Positions 43,824-52,645 of a DNA stretch of 64,000 nucleotides are shown one piece after another. The notes under the pieces are model-generated. The model was given only the letters and a program-made list of their open reading frames with translations, was not told the origin of the DNA and searched no databases. The stretch lies in the NCBI GenBank assembly GCA_016281055.1, contig JAEEHW010000144.1:48111-112110 (forward strand), written 5' to 3'. Made by a program: the position numbers and the translations under genes. Numbering within the stretch: the first letter of the stretch is position 1; every line of letters starts with the position of its first letter. The stretch is from Prevotella sp. (GTDB taxonomy: Bacteria > Bacteroidota > Bacteroidia > Bacteroidales > Bacteroidaceae).

Positions 43824-46094
43824 ATGAAGAAGATTTTATTACTGACCATTGCGGTTTTGGCAATGTCATTGGGCGTGAATGCGGAAGACGTTCCGTATGC
43901 AGAGTACAAAAATGGAACACTGAAGTTCAAGTATGGAGACATAACAAGCAGTTCCAGCTCTTTTGTGTGGAATTGTGAGAATACTTCCAGTATGCAAGCT
44001 CCTTGGAATGACATCAAGGCATCGGTGGAAAAGGTGGAGTTCGATTCATCGTTCAAGAATGCCAGACCTAAGAGCTGCGCTTACTGGTTCTATATGTTTA
44101 AGGCCCTGAAGGCTATCTATGGCATGAAATATCTGAATACGTCGGAATGTACTTCAATGAGCAATATGTTCAAGTCTTGTGAATTGCTGACAGATATTGA
44201 TGTCAGTTATTTCAACACCTTGAAAGTGAAAAATATGTCGATGATGTTTGCTCATTGCGCAAAGTTGACGGCCCTCAACCTGAGTTCATTCGGCATAGAC
44301 AATGTGACCAACATGGACAATATGTTCTTGGAATGTTCGGAACTCACAACGATATACTGTAATGAAGCATGGTCGTGCAATTCTTCAACCAATATGTTCT
44401 ATGGTTGCATGTACCTGAAGGGGGCTGTTATGTATTCCAGTAACAATAGCGATGTCAGCTATGCTAATCCCACGACAGGATATTTCACCAAAAGGGCCTA
44501 TGGCCTGTGGATAGGCAATCAGCAGGTGGAAACGAGTACAGACCTTCCAAATGTCGATGGTGTACTCAGCGGTATAGTCAGATATACCCCTTCCACAAAG
44601 ACATTGACGCTGCAAAACGCAAGAATCACATACGACGACAGTGCGTATCCAGCTGCTATAGATAGTAGTATAGACGGGCTCAATATCAAGTTGGTGGGGA
44701 AAAATGTCGTTACATCTTCTGTTGTTAGAGCAATGGCGTTAAGCCGTGGCGAAGTAACCTTTACAGGTGACGGTACGTTGGAATTATCAGGTGTCAGTGG
44801 AATAAGCATCTTCCAAGGAACTGGCCTGACCATAGCAGATGGAGCCAAGGTGACGGTGCATGGGCAGCAGTGGGGAATAAGAAGTTTGGATAATTCATTG
44901 TTTTTGAGCCTCGAAGGCAAAAACACCATGCTGAAGGTCAAGGGAGATGAAATGGGGTCAATAGTAGGTATTTATAACGAATACTTCGGTGACAGCGTAT
45001 ATTATCATGACCCAGAAGGTGCATACGTTTACGAAAATTCTGTTTATGGCGAAGATTACAAACTATGCAGAGACTGGGTGACTATAGCCTATGGCAAGCC
45101 AGACCATACAGTCAGACGCATAGACATCACCAACTTCACATGGCCTACGGACTTCGAACCTGCCGACTATGAGGTGACAAGTCCTACGAAGGGTGTGAAG
45201 TCTGTAAGCGTGGGTTACACCATAGGTATGAAAACAATTGATCTGCATGATGCTGCTGATGTTTGCGCCAACGAAAAACTCGGCATAGTCTTCACTGTGG
45301 AACTTGAAGACGACTACGAGTTTCCTGCTGATAAAGACTTCTCTGCCTTCATAGAGCGTGACGGTGTGCAGGTGCATCAAGATGAAAGGGCAACAGGAGT
45401 GGCTGCCAATCAGAAACACTTCGTATGGAGATACACCGTGCCCACGCCAGAAGGTGGCACATATATGCGCACGGCAGAAGACACAATCACTGCTCCCGTC
45501 CCGGGTAAGGAACCTGTGTGGGCGATAGCCGCAGAGGCAGGTGCGAAGGCTGCATACGGAATGCCAATAGTTAATGCAAAGGAACAAAATCAAAGGTACT
45601 GCCCCGTGAGCAGGATAAACTGGTATGAGCTGGACACTAATGGCGGAAAGACATCAATGAGCAGAGGTGACAAGTTTAAGTCCGGCAAGATGTATCTCGT
45701 TGAGATGGCAATATCACCGGTTGACGGAAAGCAGTTTCACAGTCGCACCACATATAAGGTGAATGGCGTTGAGGCATCGAAGGCCGCGCCTTCACTTACG
45801 AAGGTCGGCGCCTATTACTATGTAGCCAACTCGCAGAGTATGCTCTGCTACGTGTTCCCGCCAACATCTGGAAAAACCGGCGACGTGAACATGGATGGCT
45901 CCATCACCATGGCAGATGCAAATCTTGTGGTGAATTACTTCCTTGCCGCAGAAAAGTCAGCCATTGACATCAACATTGATGCTGCCGACGTGAATGGTGA
46001 CGGATATATAACCATGTCCGATGCTAACCAGATAGTGAACTTGTTCCTCAGTGGTGCAGAATCGCAGGTGTACAATCCTGCCAGCGACCAATAA
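43824..46094 (+). CDS. BspA-like (DUF285) secreted protein with dockerin-type repeats
   Basis: A 756-residue secreted protein. Signal peptide (MKKILLLTIAVLAMSLGVNA). DUF285 leucine-rich repeats lie at about 90-200 (MSNMFKSCELLTDIDVSYFN, MDNMFLECSELTTI), as in BspA surface adhesins. They are followed by a beta-rich region, a domain shared with the next gene (from TWPTDFEPADYEVTSPTKGV to about 680), and two dockerin-like calcium loops at the end (GDVNMDGSITMADANLVVNY, DVNGDGYITMSDANQIVN). No T9SS sorting domain is seen. A role in adhesion or in binding extracellular partners is inferred. The upstream TTG-start extension overlaps the promoter and was rejected. Confidence 0.85.
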   Translation: MKKILLLTIAVLAMSLGVNAEDVPYAEYKNGTLKFKYGDITSSSSSFVWNCENTSSMQAPWNDIKASVEKVEFDSSFKNARPKSCAYWFYMFKALKAIYGMKYLNTSECTSMSNMFKSCELLTDIDVSYFNTLKVKNMSMMFAHCAKLTALNLSSFGIDNVTNMDNMFLECSELTTIYCNEAWSCNSSTNMFYGCMYLKGAVMYSSNNSDVSYANPTTGYFTKRAYGLWIGNQQVETSTDLPNVDGVLSGIVRYTPSTKTLTLQNARITYDDSAYPAAIDSSIDGLNIKLVGKNVVTSSVVRAMALSRGEVTFTGDGTLELSGVSGISIFQGTGLTIADGAKVTVHGQQWGIRSLDNSLFLSLEGKNTMLKVKGDEMGSIVGIYNEYFGDSVYYHDPEGAYVYENSVYGEDYKLCRDWVTIAYGKPDHTVRRIDITNFTWPTDFEPADYEVTSPTKGVKSVSVGYTIGMKTIDLHDAADVCANEKLGIVFTVELEDDYEFPADKDFSAFIERDGVQVHQDERATGVAANQKHFVWRYTVPTPEGGTYMRTAEDTITAPVPGKEPVWAIAAEAGAKAAYGMPIVNAKEQNQRYCPVSRINWYELDTNGGKTSMSRGDKFKSGKMYLVEMAISPVDGKQFHSRTTYKVNGVEASKAAPSLTKVGAYYYVANSQSMLCYVFPPTSGKTGDVNMDGSITMADANLVVNYFLAAEKSAIDINIDAADVNGDGYITMSDANQIVNLFLSGAESQVYNPASDQ

Positions 46095-46230
46095 TATAGT
46101 TTATAGGGTGATGAAAATTGGTGGTATAAATAATGTTAATACGGTTGATTTAATTGGGCAAAAACTTACTCAATCCAGATATTTGTATACTTACCTTATA
46201 ATTTATAGAAGAGAAGAATAAACGGATGTG

Positions 46231-46265
46231 TCCGCATACGTGGCTCATGTTGCCATGTGTGCGGA
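46231..46265. terminator. Hairpin between the two surface-protein genes
   Basis: 14-bp stem TCCGCATACGTGGC (46231-46244) with GCCATGTGTGCGGA (46252-46265), two wobble pairs, 7-base loop. No strong U-run follows, so it may be a processing or partial termination site. The 257-base gap otherwise holds only AT-rich sequence. Confidence 0.5.
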
Positions 46266-46351
46266 TGCTTTGCGTTTTCATATAAACATATAATGTCCAT
46301 GTAATTACTCATAAAATAGAAAACAAACAAAATAATAACAAAGTCAAAATA

Positions 46352-48475
46352 ATGAAAAATGTAAACATGTTGAGGCGGATATGCCTCTTATTCTTATTGC
46401 TCGTGGCAACGGCCATGAACGTCAGTGCAGAGGAGTATAATTTGTGGATAGCCGGCGTGCGAGTGACTGATGCCAACAAGGACAACATACCCGTCGATAA
46501 CGGCACGGTAACGTTTGTTCCTAACGTCAATAGGCTTTATATAAAAAACGCCACGATTACTGCAACAGCTAACAATGGTTATGGTCAGGCTGCTGTATAC
46601 AGCGAAATGCCAGAACTCCAAATAGGAGTGCAAGGTAACAGTAAGCTCATTTCAAATAGCTCAGGAATAGTTAGTACTGGTTCGTTGGAAATATTTGGTT
46701 TTATTTCTGGTGAGGATGTTCTCTCTATCAATGCTGGTACTGCTATAACAATGTCTTCTGAGGAGGATAACAACCTTCATATATACAATGGAATTAAACT
46801 GATGCTCGACGGCACCACATACTACGGTGTGCAGAGCAGCAACAGTAAAACGAAGATGAAAGTATCTGATGCCAGCACAGAAGTCAAGGTTCGGGGGTTG
46901 AAGGAGTGCTTCCACAATCTTAATAGCATTGTCCTCAATGATGGTCAGATTTTCACAGACCCATTAGGGGTGTATGTTAAGAATGGTACAGTATATGATG
47001 CCAACGGCAGCAGCGTGAAGAACGAGTGGGTTACGATAAGTACAACTCTAAAATATATATATATCAAAAACTACGCATGGCCAGTTGACTTCGTACCTGC
47101 CGACTACAATGTGACAAGTTCTACTAAAGGTGTGAAGTCAGTAAACGTGGAATATAACATGTACGGTAAAATATGGGAAAATTACGAGGGATACGCAGGT
47201 GATAAACTCGGTATTCGTTTCACGGTGGAATTGAAGGATAATTATAAGTTTGCTGATGATGTCAAAGCATATATATGGAGAGATGGCACTTACGTAACGC
47301 AAGATTCTATAGTGGCTGGCGCAACAGCAAGTAAGCAAGACTTCGTGTTCACTTATCCTGTGCCCACACCTGAGGGCGGTGCATATATACGCGAGGTAAA
47401 AGAAAACATCACCGCTCCGGTAATAGGAGAAGAACCACAGTGGGAGATTGCTACGGCAGCTGGGGCAAAAGCCGCTGGTGCATTGCTGGAGGCAAATGCC
47501 AAGGAGCATTTTCAGGGTGAAGACTGTCTGGTGAATGAGATAAAGTGGTTTGAAGTAGGAGGAAAAGAACTGGAACGCGGTGATAAATTCCAGCAAGGCA
47601 AGATGTATGGAGTGGAAATGTCGGTGGCACCCATCAGCGGAAAGCAGTTTAAACTCAATCGCACGCCGTTTATCGTAAATGGGGATACTGCATCTATGAA
47701 AGTTTCCGATGTTCCAGGAGTTTATTGTAAAATCAGCAATACGTCAGCCAAGTTGTATCGTATATTCTCAGCGTTGCCGAGCTATCTCGGTGACGTGAAC
47801 CAAGATGGTGCAATTACCATGGCTGATGCCAATGCCGTGGTGAACTACTTCCTTGCAGCGGAGAAGCCAGAGGGATTCCTCATTCACCTTGCCAACGTGA
47901 ACGGTGACTACGACAATGACGGCAAGCATGCTGTCACCATGGCTGATGCCAACCAAATAGTGAATTCGTTCCTCAGTGGTGCAGGAAAGCAGGAGTACAC
48001 TGACCCAGCCAATGGTCACATGTATGTAGACCTCGGTCTGTCGGTAAAGTGGGCAACCTGCAATGTAGGTGCATTACAATCTTATGAAAGTGGTAGTAAA
48101 TATGATAATATTGAGCTCGATAATTGGGGAGGAATGTGGCGTATACCTGAATATAAAGAATGGTTGGAACTTGAAAATTCTTGTTACTGGGTGTGGTATG
48201 AAGATGGAAACTCAAAGTATAACGGTTGTGAGGGCTTTGAGGTTGTGAGCCGTCTAAACGGTAATAGCATTTTCTTGCCAGCTGTTGATGTAACTGTAAC
48301 CTATGCAAATAGCACTGAAGGCTACACCATAGATAAATATTATACAGGGTATTGTAGATATTGCGGAGGTTTGGAAATAGCTGGACCAAATGGAGAAATA
48401 AGATGTGCATGGAGTTTAAATTATAAATGGTATGAAATATCTGATTATAGACCCGTCCGTATGGTACTTCCGTAA
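46352..48475 (+). CDS. Secreted paralogue of the preceding protein, with dockerin-type and FISUMP-like domains
   Basis: A 707-residue secreted protein: signal peptide (about 1-26, ending NVSA). A beta-helix-like N-terminal region (NGTVTFVPNVNRLYIKNATI) replaces the leucine-rich repeats of its neighbour. The shared domain starts at AWPVDFVPADYNVTSSTKGV. Dockerin-like loops follow (GDVNQDGAITMADANAVVNY, then a second with a 7-residue insertion, NGDYDNDGKHAVTMADAN). The last 150 residues (YVDLGLSVKWATCNVGA, WGGMWRIPEYKEW, YRPVRMVLP) resemble the Fibrobacter-major-paralogous (FISUMP) domain. The gene arose by tandem duplication plus domain swapping (inference). Confidence 0.82.
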   Translation: MKNVNMLRRICLLFLLLVATAMNVSAEEYNLWIAGVRVTDANKDNIPVDNGTVTFVPNVNRLYIKNATITATANNGYGQAAVYSEMPELQIGVQGNSKLISNSSGIVSTGSLEIFGFISGEDVLSINAGTAITMSSEEDNNLHIYNGIKLMLDGTTYYGVQSSNSKTKMKVSDASTEVKVRGLKECFHNLNSIVLNDGQIFTDPLGVYVKNGTVYDANGSSVKNEWVTISTTLKYIYIKNYAWPVDFVPADYNVTSSTKGVKSVNVEYNMYGKIWENYEGYAGDKLGIRFTVELKDNYKFADDVKAYIWRDGTYVTQDSIVAGATASKQDFVFTYPVPTPEGGAYIREVKENITAPVIGEEPQWEIATAAGAKAAGALLEANAKEHFQGEDCLVNEIKWFEVGGKELERGDKFQQGKMYGVEMSVAPISGKQFKLNRTPFIVNGDTASMKVSDVPGVYCKISNTSAKLYRIFSALPSYLGDVNQDGAITMADANAVVNYFLAAEKPEGFLIHLANVNGDYDNDGKHAVTMADANQIVNSFLSGAGKQEYTDPANGHMYVDLGLSVKWATCNVGALQSYESGSKYDNIELDNWGGMWRIPEYKEWLELENSCYWVWYEDGNSKYNGCEGFEVVSRLNGNSIFLPAVDVTVTYANSTEGYTIDKYYTGYCRYCGGLEIAGPNGEIRCAWSLNYKWYEISDYRPVRMVLP

Positions 48476-48577
48476 GACTTGCAGGGCCTCGCTATGCGAG
48501 GAGTGAAAAGTGAATAGTGAAAAGTGAAGAATACCATACGGTGGGGACTTTGATTACGGCTTGACTGGGTGATGATT

Positions 48578-48640
48578 CCCATAAAACTTATTAAGCCCAT
48601 AAAACCTATTAAGCACATAACCATTATCAAACCCATAATA
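48578..48640. repeat. 18-bp tandem repeat
   Basis: CCCATAAAACTTATTAAG (48578-48595), CCCATAAAACCTATTAAG (48596-48613), then two degenerate units. It reads as a hydrophobic Gly/Leu/Ile/Met frame on the other strand, which produces a spurious ORF there. Confidence 0.75.
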
Positions 48641-48643
48641 TAA

Positions 48644-48689
48644 AAAATTGTCTGAAATCCTTGCATCAGTAAGAATTTCAGACAATTTT
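48644..48689. terminator. Terminator hairpin after the surface-protein gene
   Basis: 15-bp stem AAAATTGTCTGAAAT (48644-48658) with its complement (48675-48689), followed by TACTTTG. It lies immediately before the malic enzyme promoter. Confidence 0.75.
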
Positions 48690-48691
48690 AC

Positions 48692-48722
48692 TTTGTCATG
48701 TCAAAAAAAATGAGTAACTTTG
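48692..48722 (+). promoter_or_regulatory. Malic enzyme promoter
   Basis: TTTG 48692-48695, 19 bases, TAACTTTG 48715-48722; leader of about 40 bases. Confidence 0.78.
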
Positions 48723-48768
48723 CACGATTAAAAAGTAAAGTATATATTTAACTCACATAAACACACTA

Positions 48769-51054
48769 ATGGCAAAAATTACGAAAGAGGCCGCTCTGCT
48801 GTATCATGAGAACGGCCGACCAGGAAAAATCGAGGTAATGCCAACCAAGCCTTACCGCACTCAGACAGACCTCTCGCTGGCTTATTCACCAGGCGTAGCT
48901 TATCCCTGTCTGGAGATTCAGGAAACACCAGACGCAGCTTACAAGTACACCGACAAGGGTAACCTCGTGGCTGTTATCTCAAACGGCACCGCAGTGCTCG
49001 GACTGGGCGACATAGGCGCCATGTCAGGCAAGCCGGTTATGGAGGGTAAGGGACTGCTCTTCAAGATCTACGGTGGCGTTGACGTGTTCGACATCGAAAT
49101 CGACGAGAAAGACCCTGAGAAGTTCTGCGAGGCTGTGGAGAAGATTGCCCCAACATTCGGCGGCATCAACCTTGAGGACATCAAGGCCCCAGAGTGCTTC
49201 TACATTGAGGGCCGCCTGAAGAAGTCGCTCGACATCCCTGTGATGCACGACGACCAGCACGGTACTGCCATCATATCGTCTGCCGGATTGCTCAATGCCC
49301 TTGAGGTGGCTGGCAAGAAAATTGAGGACGTGAAGATTGTTGTCAGCGGAGCAGGTGCTGCCGCTATCATGTGTACGAAGCTGTATGTGGCTCTCGGCGC
49401 ACGTCGTGAGAACATTCTCATGCTCGACTCAAAGGGTGTTATCACCTCTGACCGTGAGAACCTGACAGAGCAGAAGAAATTCTTCGCTACAGACCGTCGC
49501 GACGTTCATACACTGGAGGAGGCCATGAAGGGCGCTGACGTGTTCCTCGGATTGTCAAAGGGCAACGTGGTTTCACAGGATATGATTCGCTCAATGGCAA
49601 GCAACCCAATCGTGTTTGCATGTGCTAACCCTGTACCTGAGATTTCATACGAGGACGCTATGGCTGCACGTCCAGACGTGCTGATGTCAACAGGACGTTC
49701 TGACTATCCAAACCAGATAAACAACGTAATCGGTTTCCCATACATCTTCCGCGGTGCGCTCGACGTTCACGCCAAGGCCATCAACGAGGAGATGAAGATT
49801 GCTGCCGTTCACGCCATCGCCGACCTGGCTAAGCAGCCGGTACCTGATGTGGTAAACAAGGTTTACAACGTGAACAACCTGACATTCGGTCCTGACTACT
49901 TCATTCCGAAGCCTGTTGACCCACGTCTCATCACCGAGGTGAGCGCTGCCGTAGCAAAGGCTGCCATGGACTCTGGCGTGGCTCGCAAGCAGATAACCGA
50001 CTGGGACGCTTACAAGCGCGACCTGCGTCTGCGTATGGGTCAGGAGACCAGCGTGACACAGAACCTCTATGAGACAGCCCGCAAGCACCCACAGCGCGTG
50101 GTATTCGCCGAGGGTCTGCACCCAACCATGATTAAGGCTGCCGTTCAGGCAAAGGAAGAGGGACTCTGCACACCAATTCTGCTCGGCAACACCGAGATGA
50201 TTCAGAAGAAGGCTGCTGAGCTCGACCTCAACATGGAGGGCGTTGAGATAGTAAACCTGCGCCACGACAACGAGTGTGAGCGCCGCGAGCGCTTTGCACG
50301 AGTGCTGGCAGACAAGCGCAAGCGTGAGGGTTACAACTTCGAGGAGGCAAACGACAAGATGTTCGACCGCAACTACTTCGGCATGATGATGGTTGAGACC
50401 GGCGAGGCTGACGCACTCATAACAGGTGTATATACCAAGTTCGCTACAACGCTGCAGGCTGCTAAGGAGATTGTTGGCATACGTGCTCCATACAACCACT
50501 TTGCTACTATGCACATTGTGAACTCTAAGCGCGGCACATACTACATCGCCGATACACTCGTGAACCGTCACCCTGACAAGGAGACCATCAAGGACGTTGC
50601 ACGACTGACTGCAGAGGCTATCCGCTTCTTCAACGACGAGCCACGCATTGCAATGATTTCATACACCAACTTCGGTACCGACAGCGTGGGCAGCCCTAAG
50701 CAGATCAGCAATGCCGTGCGCGAGCTGCAGGAGGAATATCCTGACCTGAAGATTGACGGTGAGATGAGTGTTGACCTCGCCCTCGACCACGAGCGCCGCG
50801 ATGAGAAGTATCCGTTCCTGCGCCTGCACAATGAGGTAGTGAACTCAATGGTATTCCCTAACCTGTCATCAGCAAGTTCTGCTTACAAGCTCATCAAGCA
50901 GTTCTCACCAGAGACAGAGGTTATCGGTCCGTTGCAGATGGGTCTAAACAAGCCTATCCACTTCACAGACTTCGACTCAAGCGTACGCGACATCGTGAAC
51001 ATCACTGCTGTGGCTGTGATCGACGCATACGTGGACAAACTGAAGAAAAAGTAA
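48769..51054 (+). CDS. maeB: NADP-dependent malic enzyme with phosphotransacetylase-like domain
   Basis: A 761-residue MaeB-type enzyme. Malic enzyme N-terminal domain ([18 protein letters not shown]; catalytic region [10 protein letters not shown]), Rossmann NAD(P)-binding domain ([12 protein letters not shown]), then a phosphate-acetyltransferase-like domain from about 430 to the end ([32 protein letters not shown]). It converts malate to pyruvate and CO2 with NADP reduction; the PTA domain in MaeB is regulatory, not an acetyltransferase. The codon use is noticeably more GC-rich and regular than neighbours, fitting high expression. Confidence 0.95.
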   Translation: MAKITKEAALLYHENGRPGKIEVMPTKPYRTQTDLSLAYSPGVAYPCLEIQETPDAAYKYTDKGNLVAVISNGTAVLGLGDIGAMSGKPVMEGKGLLFKIYGGVDVFDIEIDEKDPEKFCEAVEKIAPTFGGINLEDIKAPECFYIEGRLKKSLDIPVMHDDQHGTAIISSAGLLNALEVAGKKIEDVKIVVSGAGAAAIMCTKLYVALGARRENILMLDSKGVITSDRENLTEQKKFFATDRRDVHTLEEAMKGADVFLGLSKGNVVSQDMIRSMASNPIVFACANPVPEISYEDAMAARPDVLMSTGRSDYPNQINNVIGFPYIFRGALDVHAKAINEEMKIAAVHAIADLAKQPVPDVVNKVYNVNNLTFGPDYFIPKPVDPRLITEVSAAVAKAAMDSGVARKQITDWDAYKRDLRLRMGQETSVTQNLYETARKHPQRVVFAEGLHPTMIKAAVQAKEEGLCTPILLGNTEMIQKKAAELDLNMEGVEIVNLRHDNECERRERFARVLADKRKREGYNFEEANDKMFDRNYFGMMMVETGEADALITGVYTKFATTLQAAKEIVGIRAPYNHFATMHIVNSKRGTYYIADTLVNRHPDKETIKDVARLTAEAIRFFNDEPRIAMISYTNFGTDSVGSPKQISNAVRELQEEYPDLKIDGEMSVDLALDHERRDEKYPFLRLHNEVVNSMVFPNLSSASSAYKLIKQFSPETEVIGPLQMGLNKPIHFTDFDSSVRDIVNITAVAVIDAYVDKLKKK

Positions 51055-51081
51055 GTATATAAAAGTACAAAGTAATAAAAC

Positions 51082-51138
51082 AAAAAAGTATGATTACGCC
51101 CGACAAGTAATGTGTCAGAATGTAATCATACTTTTTTT
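51082..51138. terminator. Terminator between maeB and maf
   Basis: 16-bp perfect stem AAAAAAGTATGATTAC (51082-51097) with its complement (51122-51137), ending in seven Ts on the plus strand. Confidence 0.85.
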
Positions 51139-51150
51139 ATACATATAGAT

Positions 51151-51723
51151 ATGCTTATATTAAGTTCTAATTCGCCCCGAAGACAGGAATTGTTGACGGG
51201 ACTTGACATACCTTTCAAGGTGTTTGTCATTGATGGGATAGACGAATCTTTTCCCGATACACTGCCAGCCAGTGAGGTGGCTGAATACATAGCAGTGAAG
51301 AAAGCCACACCATACGCAGAACGCATCAAGGGAACGGAGAACATAGTGCTGACAGCCGACACCGTTGTTGTGTGTGACGGCGAGATAATGGGTAAGCCGT
51401 CTGACGAGAATGATGCACACAGAATGTTGCGTAAGCTCAGTGGCAAGACGCATCAGGTATATACGGGTGTTTGTCTTACGTCGGAAGGATGCCAGAGGCA
51501 TTTTACTGTCAAGACTGATGTCACATTCCGTGAACTCACAGATGACGAGATATGGCACTATATACGCAAGTATAAACCGCTTGACAAGGCTGGCGCTTAC
51601 GGCATACAGGAATGGATAGGCTACATTGGCATCACCAACATCAATGGCTCTTATTACAATGTTATGGGATTGCCTGTGCAGCGTATATACAGGGAGTTGG
51701 ATTCTATTAGGGCTAAAGCGTGA
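51151..51723 (+). CDS. maf: Maf-like nucleotide pyrophosphatase
   Basis: A 190-residue Maf/HAM1-fold protein. Motifs: SSNSPRRQELL near the start, LTADTVV with the catalytic aspartate, GKP, and GAYGIQEWIGYIGITNINGS near the C-terminus. Maf proteins hydrolyse non-canonical or dTTP/UTP nucleotides to monophosphates. The ATG at 51151 is used because the longer frame begins inside the terminator hairpin. It begins 12 bases after that terminator, so its promoter is unclear; it may rely on read-through from maeB. Confidence 0.92.
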   Translation: MLILSSNSPRRQELLTGLDIPFKVFVIDGIDESFPDTLPASEVAEYIAVKKATPYAERIKGTENIVLTADTVVVCDGEIMGKPSDENDAHRMLRKLSGKTHQVYTGVCLTSEGCQRHFTVKTDVTFRELTDDEIWHYIRKYKPLDKAGAYGIQEWIGYIGITNINGSYYNVMGLPVQRIYRELDSIRAKA

Positions 51724-51767
51724 GATTGTGGATTAAAGAGTTCGCCATCATTCATGTGTGAATGGAT

Positions 51768-51867
51768 AAAAAAACGAAACGCTCACATCTCACGATGTAA
51801 GCGTTCCAATCTCAATAGGTATTAGCTTTTTTTTGTTTAAGGTAAAAAGATTGTATTCAGGATAACG
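51768..51867 (-). ncRNA. Candidate small RNA, about 100 nt
   Basis: Between the convergent ends of maf and dedA. A promoter at 51872-51903 (minus) is followed after about 65 bases by a hairpin (51778-51805, AACGCTCACATC/GATGTAAGCGTT with one C-A mismatch) and a run of seven Ts on the minus strand. No ORF fits. The hairpin may also act as terminator of the glnS-TPR-dedA operon, whose last stop is 173 bases upstream of it; the promoter is what argues for an independent RNA. Confidence 0.42.
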
Positions 51868-51871
51868 ATTG

Positions 51872-51903
51872 CAAAGTTAAGGGATTTTTCCCATACTTGC
51901 AAG
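51872..51903 (-). promoter_or_regulatory. Promoter of the candidate small RNA
   Basis: Minus strand CTTG (51900-51903), 20 bases, TAACTTTG (51872-51879). No coding gene lies downstream before the terminator. Confidence 0.6.
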
Positions 51904-51977
51904 TTTTTCATCGACTTTTTTTAATGTTAAATTGTGTTTTAACATTTTTATACAACTGTGTAGGCACACAATATTTT

Positions 51978-52610
51978 TTAACCTTGTTTTTTCTTTTTTA
52001 TAATGTGTTTTATAAGGAAAAAACAAATGACAAGTATGACAATTAAGATGATGGAATATTTGATGTATTCACTATATTCTTCAATCTTCATATTGAGTTC
52101 GTCTTTTGTCACGAATGTATGAAGCCACCATCCCAGACCTGCGAGTATGCAGTTCCATACGCCGGCACCAAGTGTCGTAAAGAGAAGAAAGCGCCAGTAG
52201 TTCATCCTTGCCAGTCCTGCGGGAATGGAAATAAGGTGGCGTATGCCTGGTACCAGTCGTCCGCTTATGGTTGCTATGGCACCGTGGTCGTCAAAGTATT
52301 TCTCTGCCTGCTCCACTTTCTTTTGGTTGAGCAGACACATCTTGCCCCATTTGCTGTTGGCAAACTTATAAATGATGGGACGTCCGAGGTAGTATCCGGC
52401 AATATAGTTGATGGTGGCACCGCAGTCTGCGCCTATTGTTGCAAAAAGAATTATGAGCCAAATATTGAAAGCTCCGTCGGCAGCGTTGAATGCTGCTGGA
52501 GCCACAACGAGTTCTGATGGTACTGGAATGACTGTGCTTTCGAGGAGCATCAGGAACCAGACCATGCCATAGTTGAGATTTTCAAGTGCTTGATTGAGTA
52601 TTTCTGTCAT
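51978..52610 (-). CDS. DedA family membrane protein
   Basis: A 210-residue polytopic protein with the DedA/SNARE-associated (VTT) pattern: ESTVIPVPSELVVAPAAF, IGADCGATINYIAGYYLG, and GRLVPGIRHLISIPAGLARM. DedA proteins are linked to polyprenyl-phosphate or phospholipid flipping and membrane-potential maintenance. The C-terminus is a hydrophobic helix followed by a KKKKQG tail. Third gene of the glnS-TPR-dedA operon (35 bases after the TPR gene). Confidence 0.92.
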   Translation of the reverse strand: MTEILNQALENLNYGMVWFLMLLESTVIPVPSELVVAPAAFNAADGAFNIWLIILFATIGADCGATINYIAGYYLGRPIIYKFANSKWGKMCLLNQKKVEQAEKYFDDHGAIATISGRLVPGIRHLISIPAGLARMNYWRFLLFTTLGAGVWNCILAGLGWWLHTFVTKDELNMKIEEYSEYIKYSIILIVILVICFFLIKHIIKKKKQG

Positions 52611-52645
52611 GATGTTATCCTTTGTATGAATTGTTTTTTAATCGA

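Noticed and set aside
48445..48666. Small hydrophobic membrane protein on the minus strand
   Set aside because: The hydrophobic Gly/Leu/Ile/Met stretch is the translation of an 18-bp tandem repeat and includes a terminator hairpin.
49687..50571. 294-codon minus-strand ORF
   Set aside because: Shadow of the malic enzyme caused by its biased codon use.
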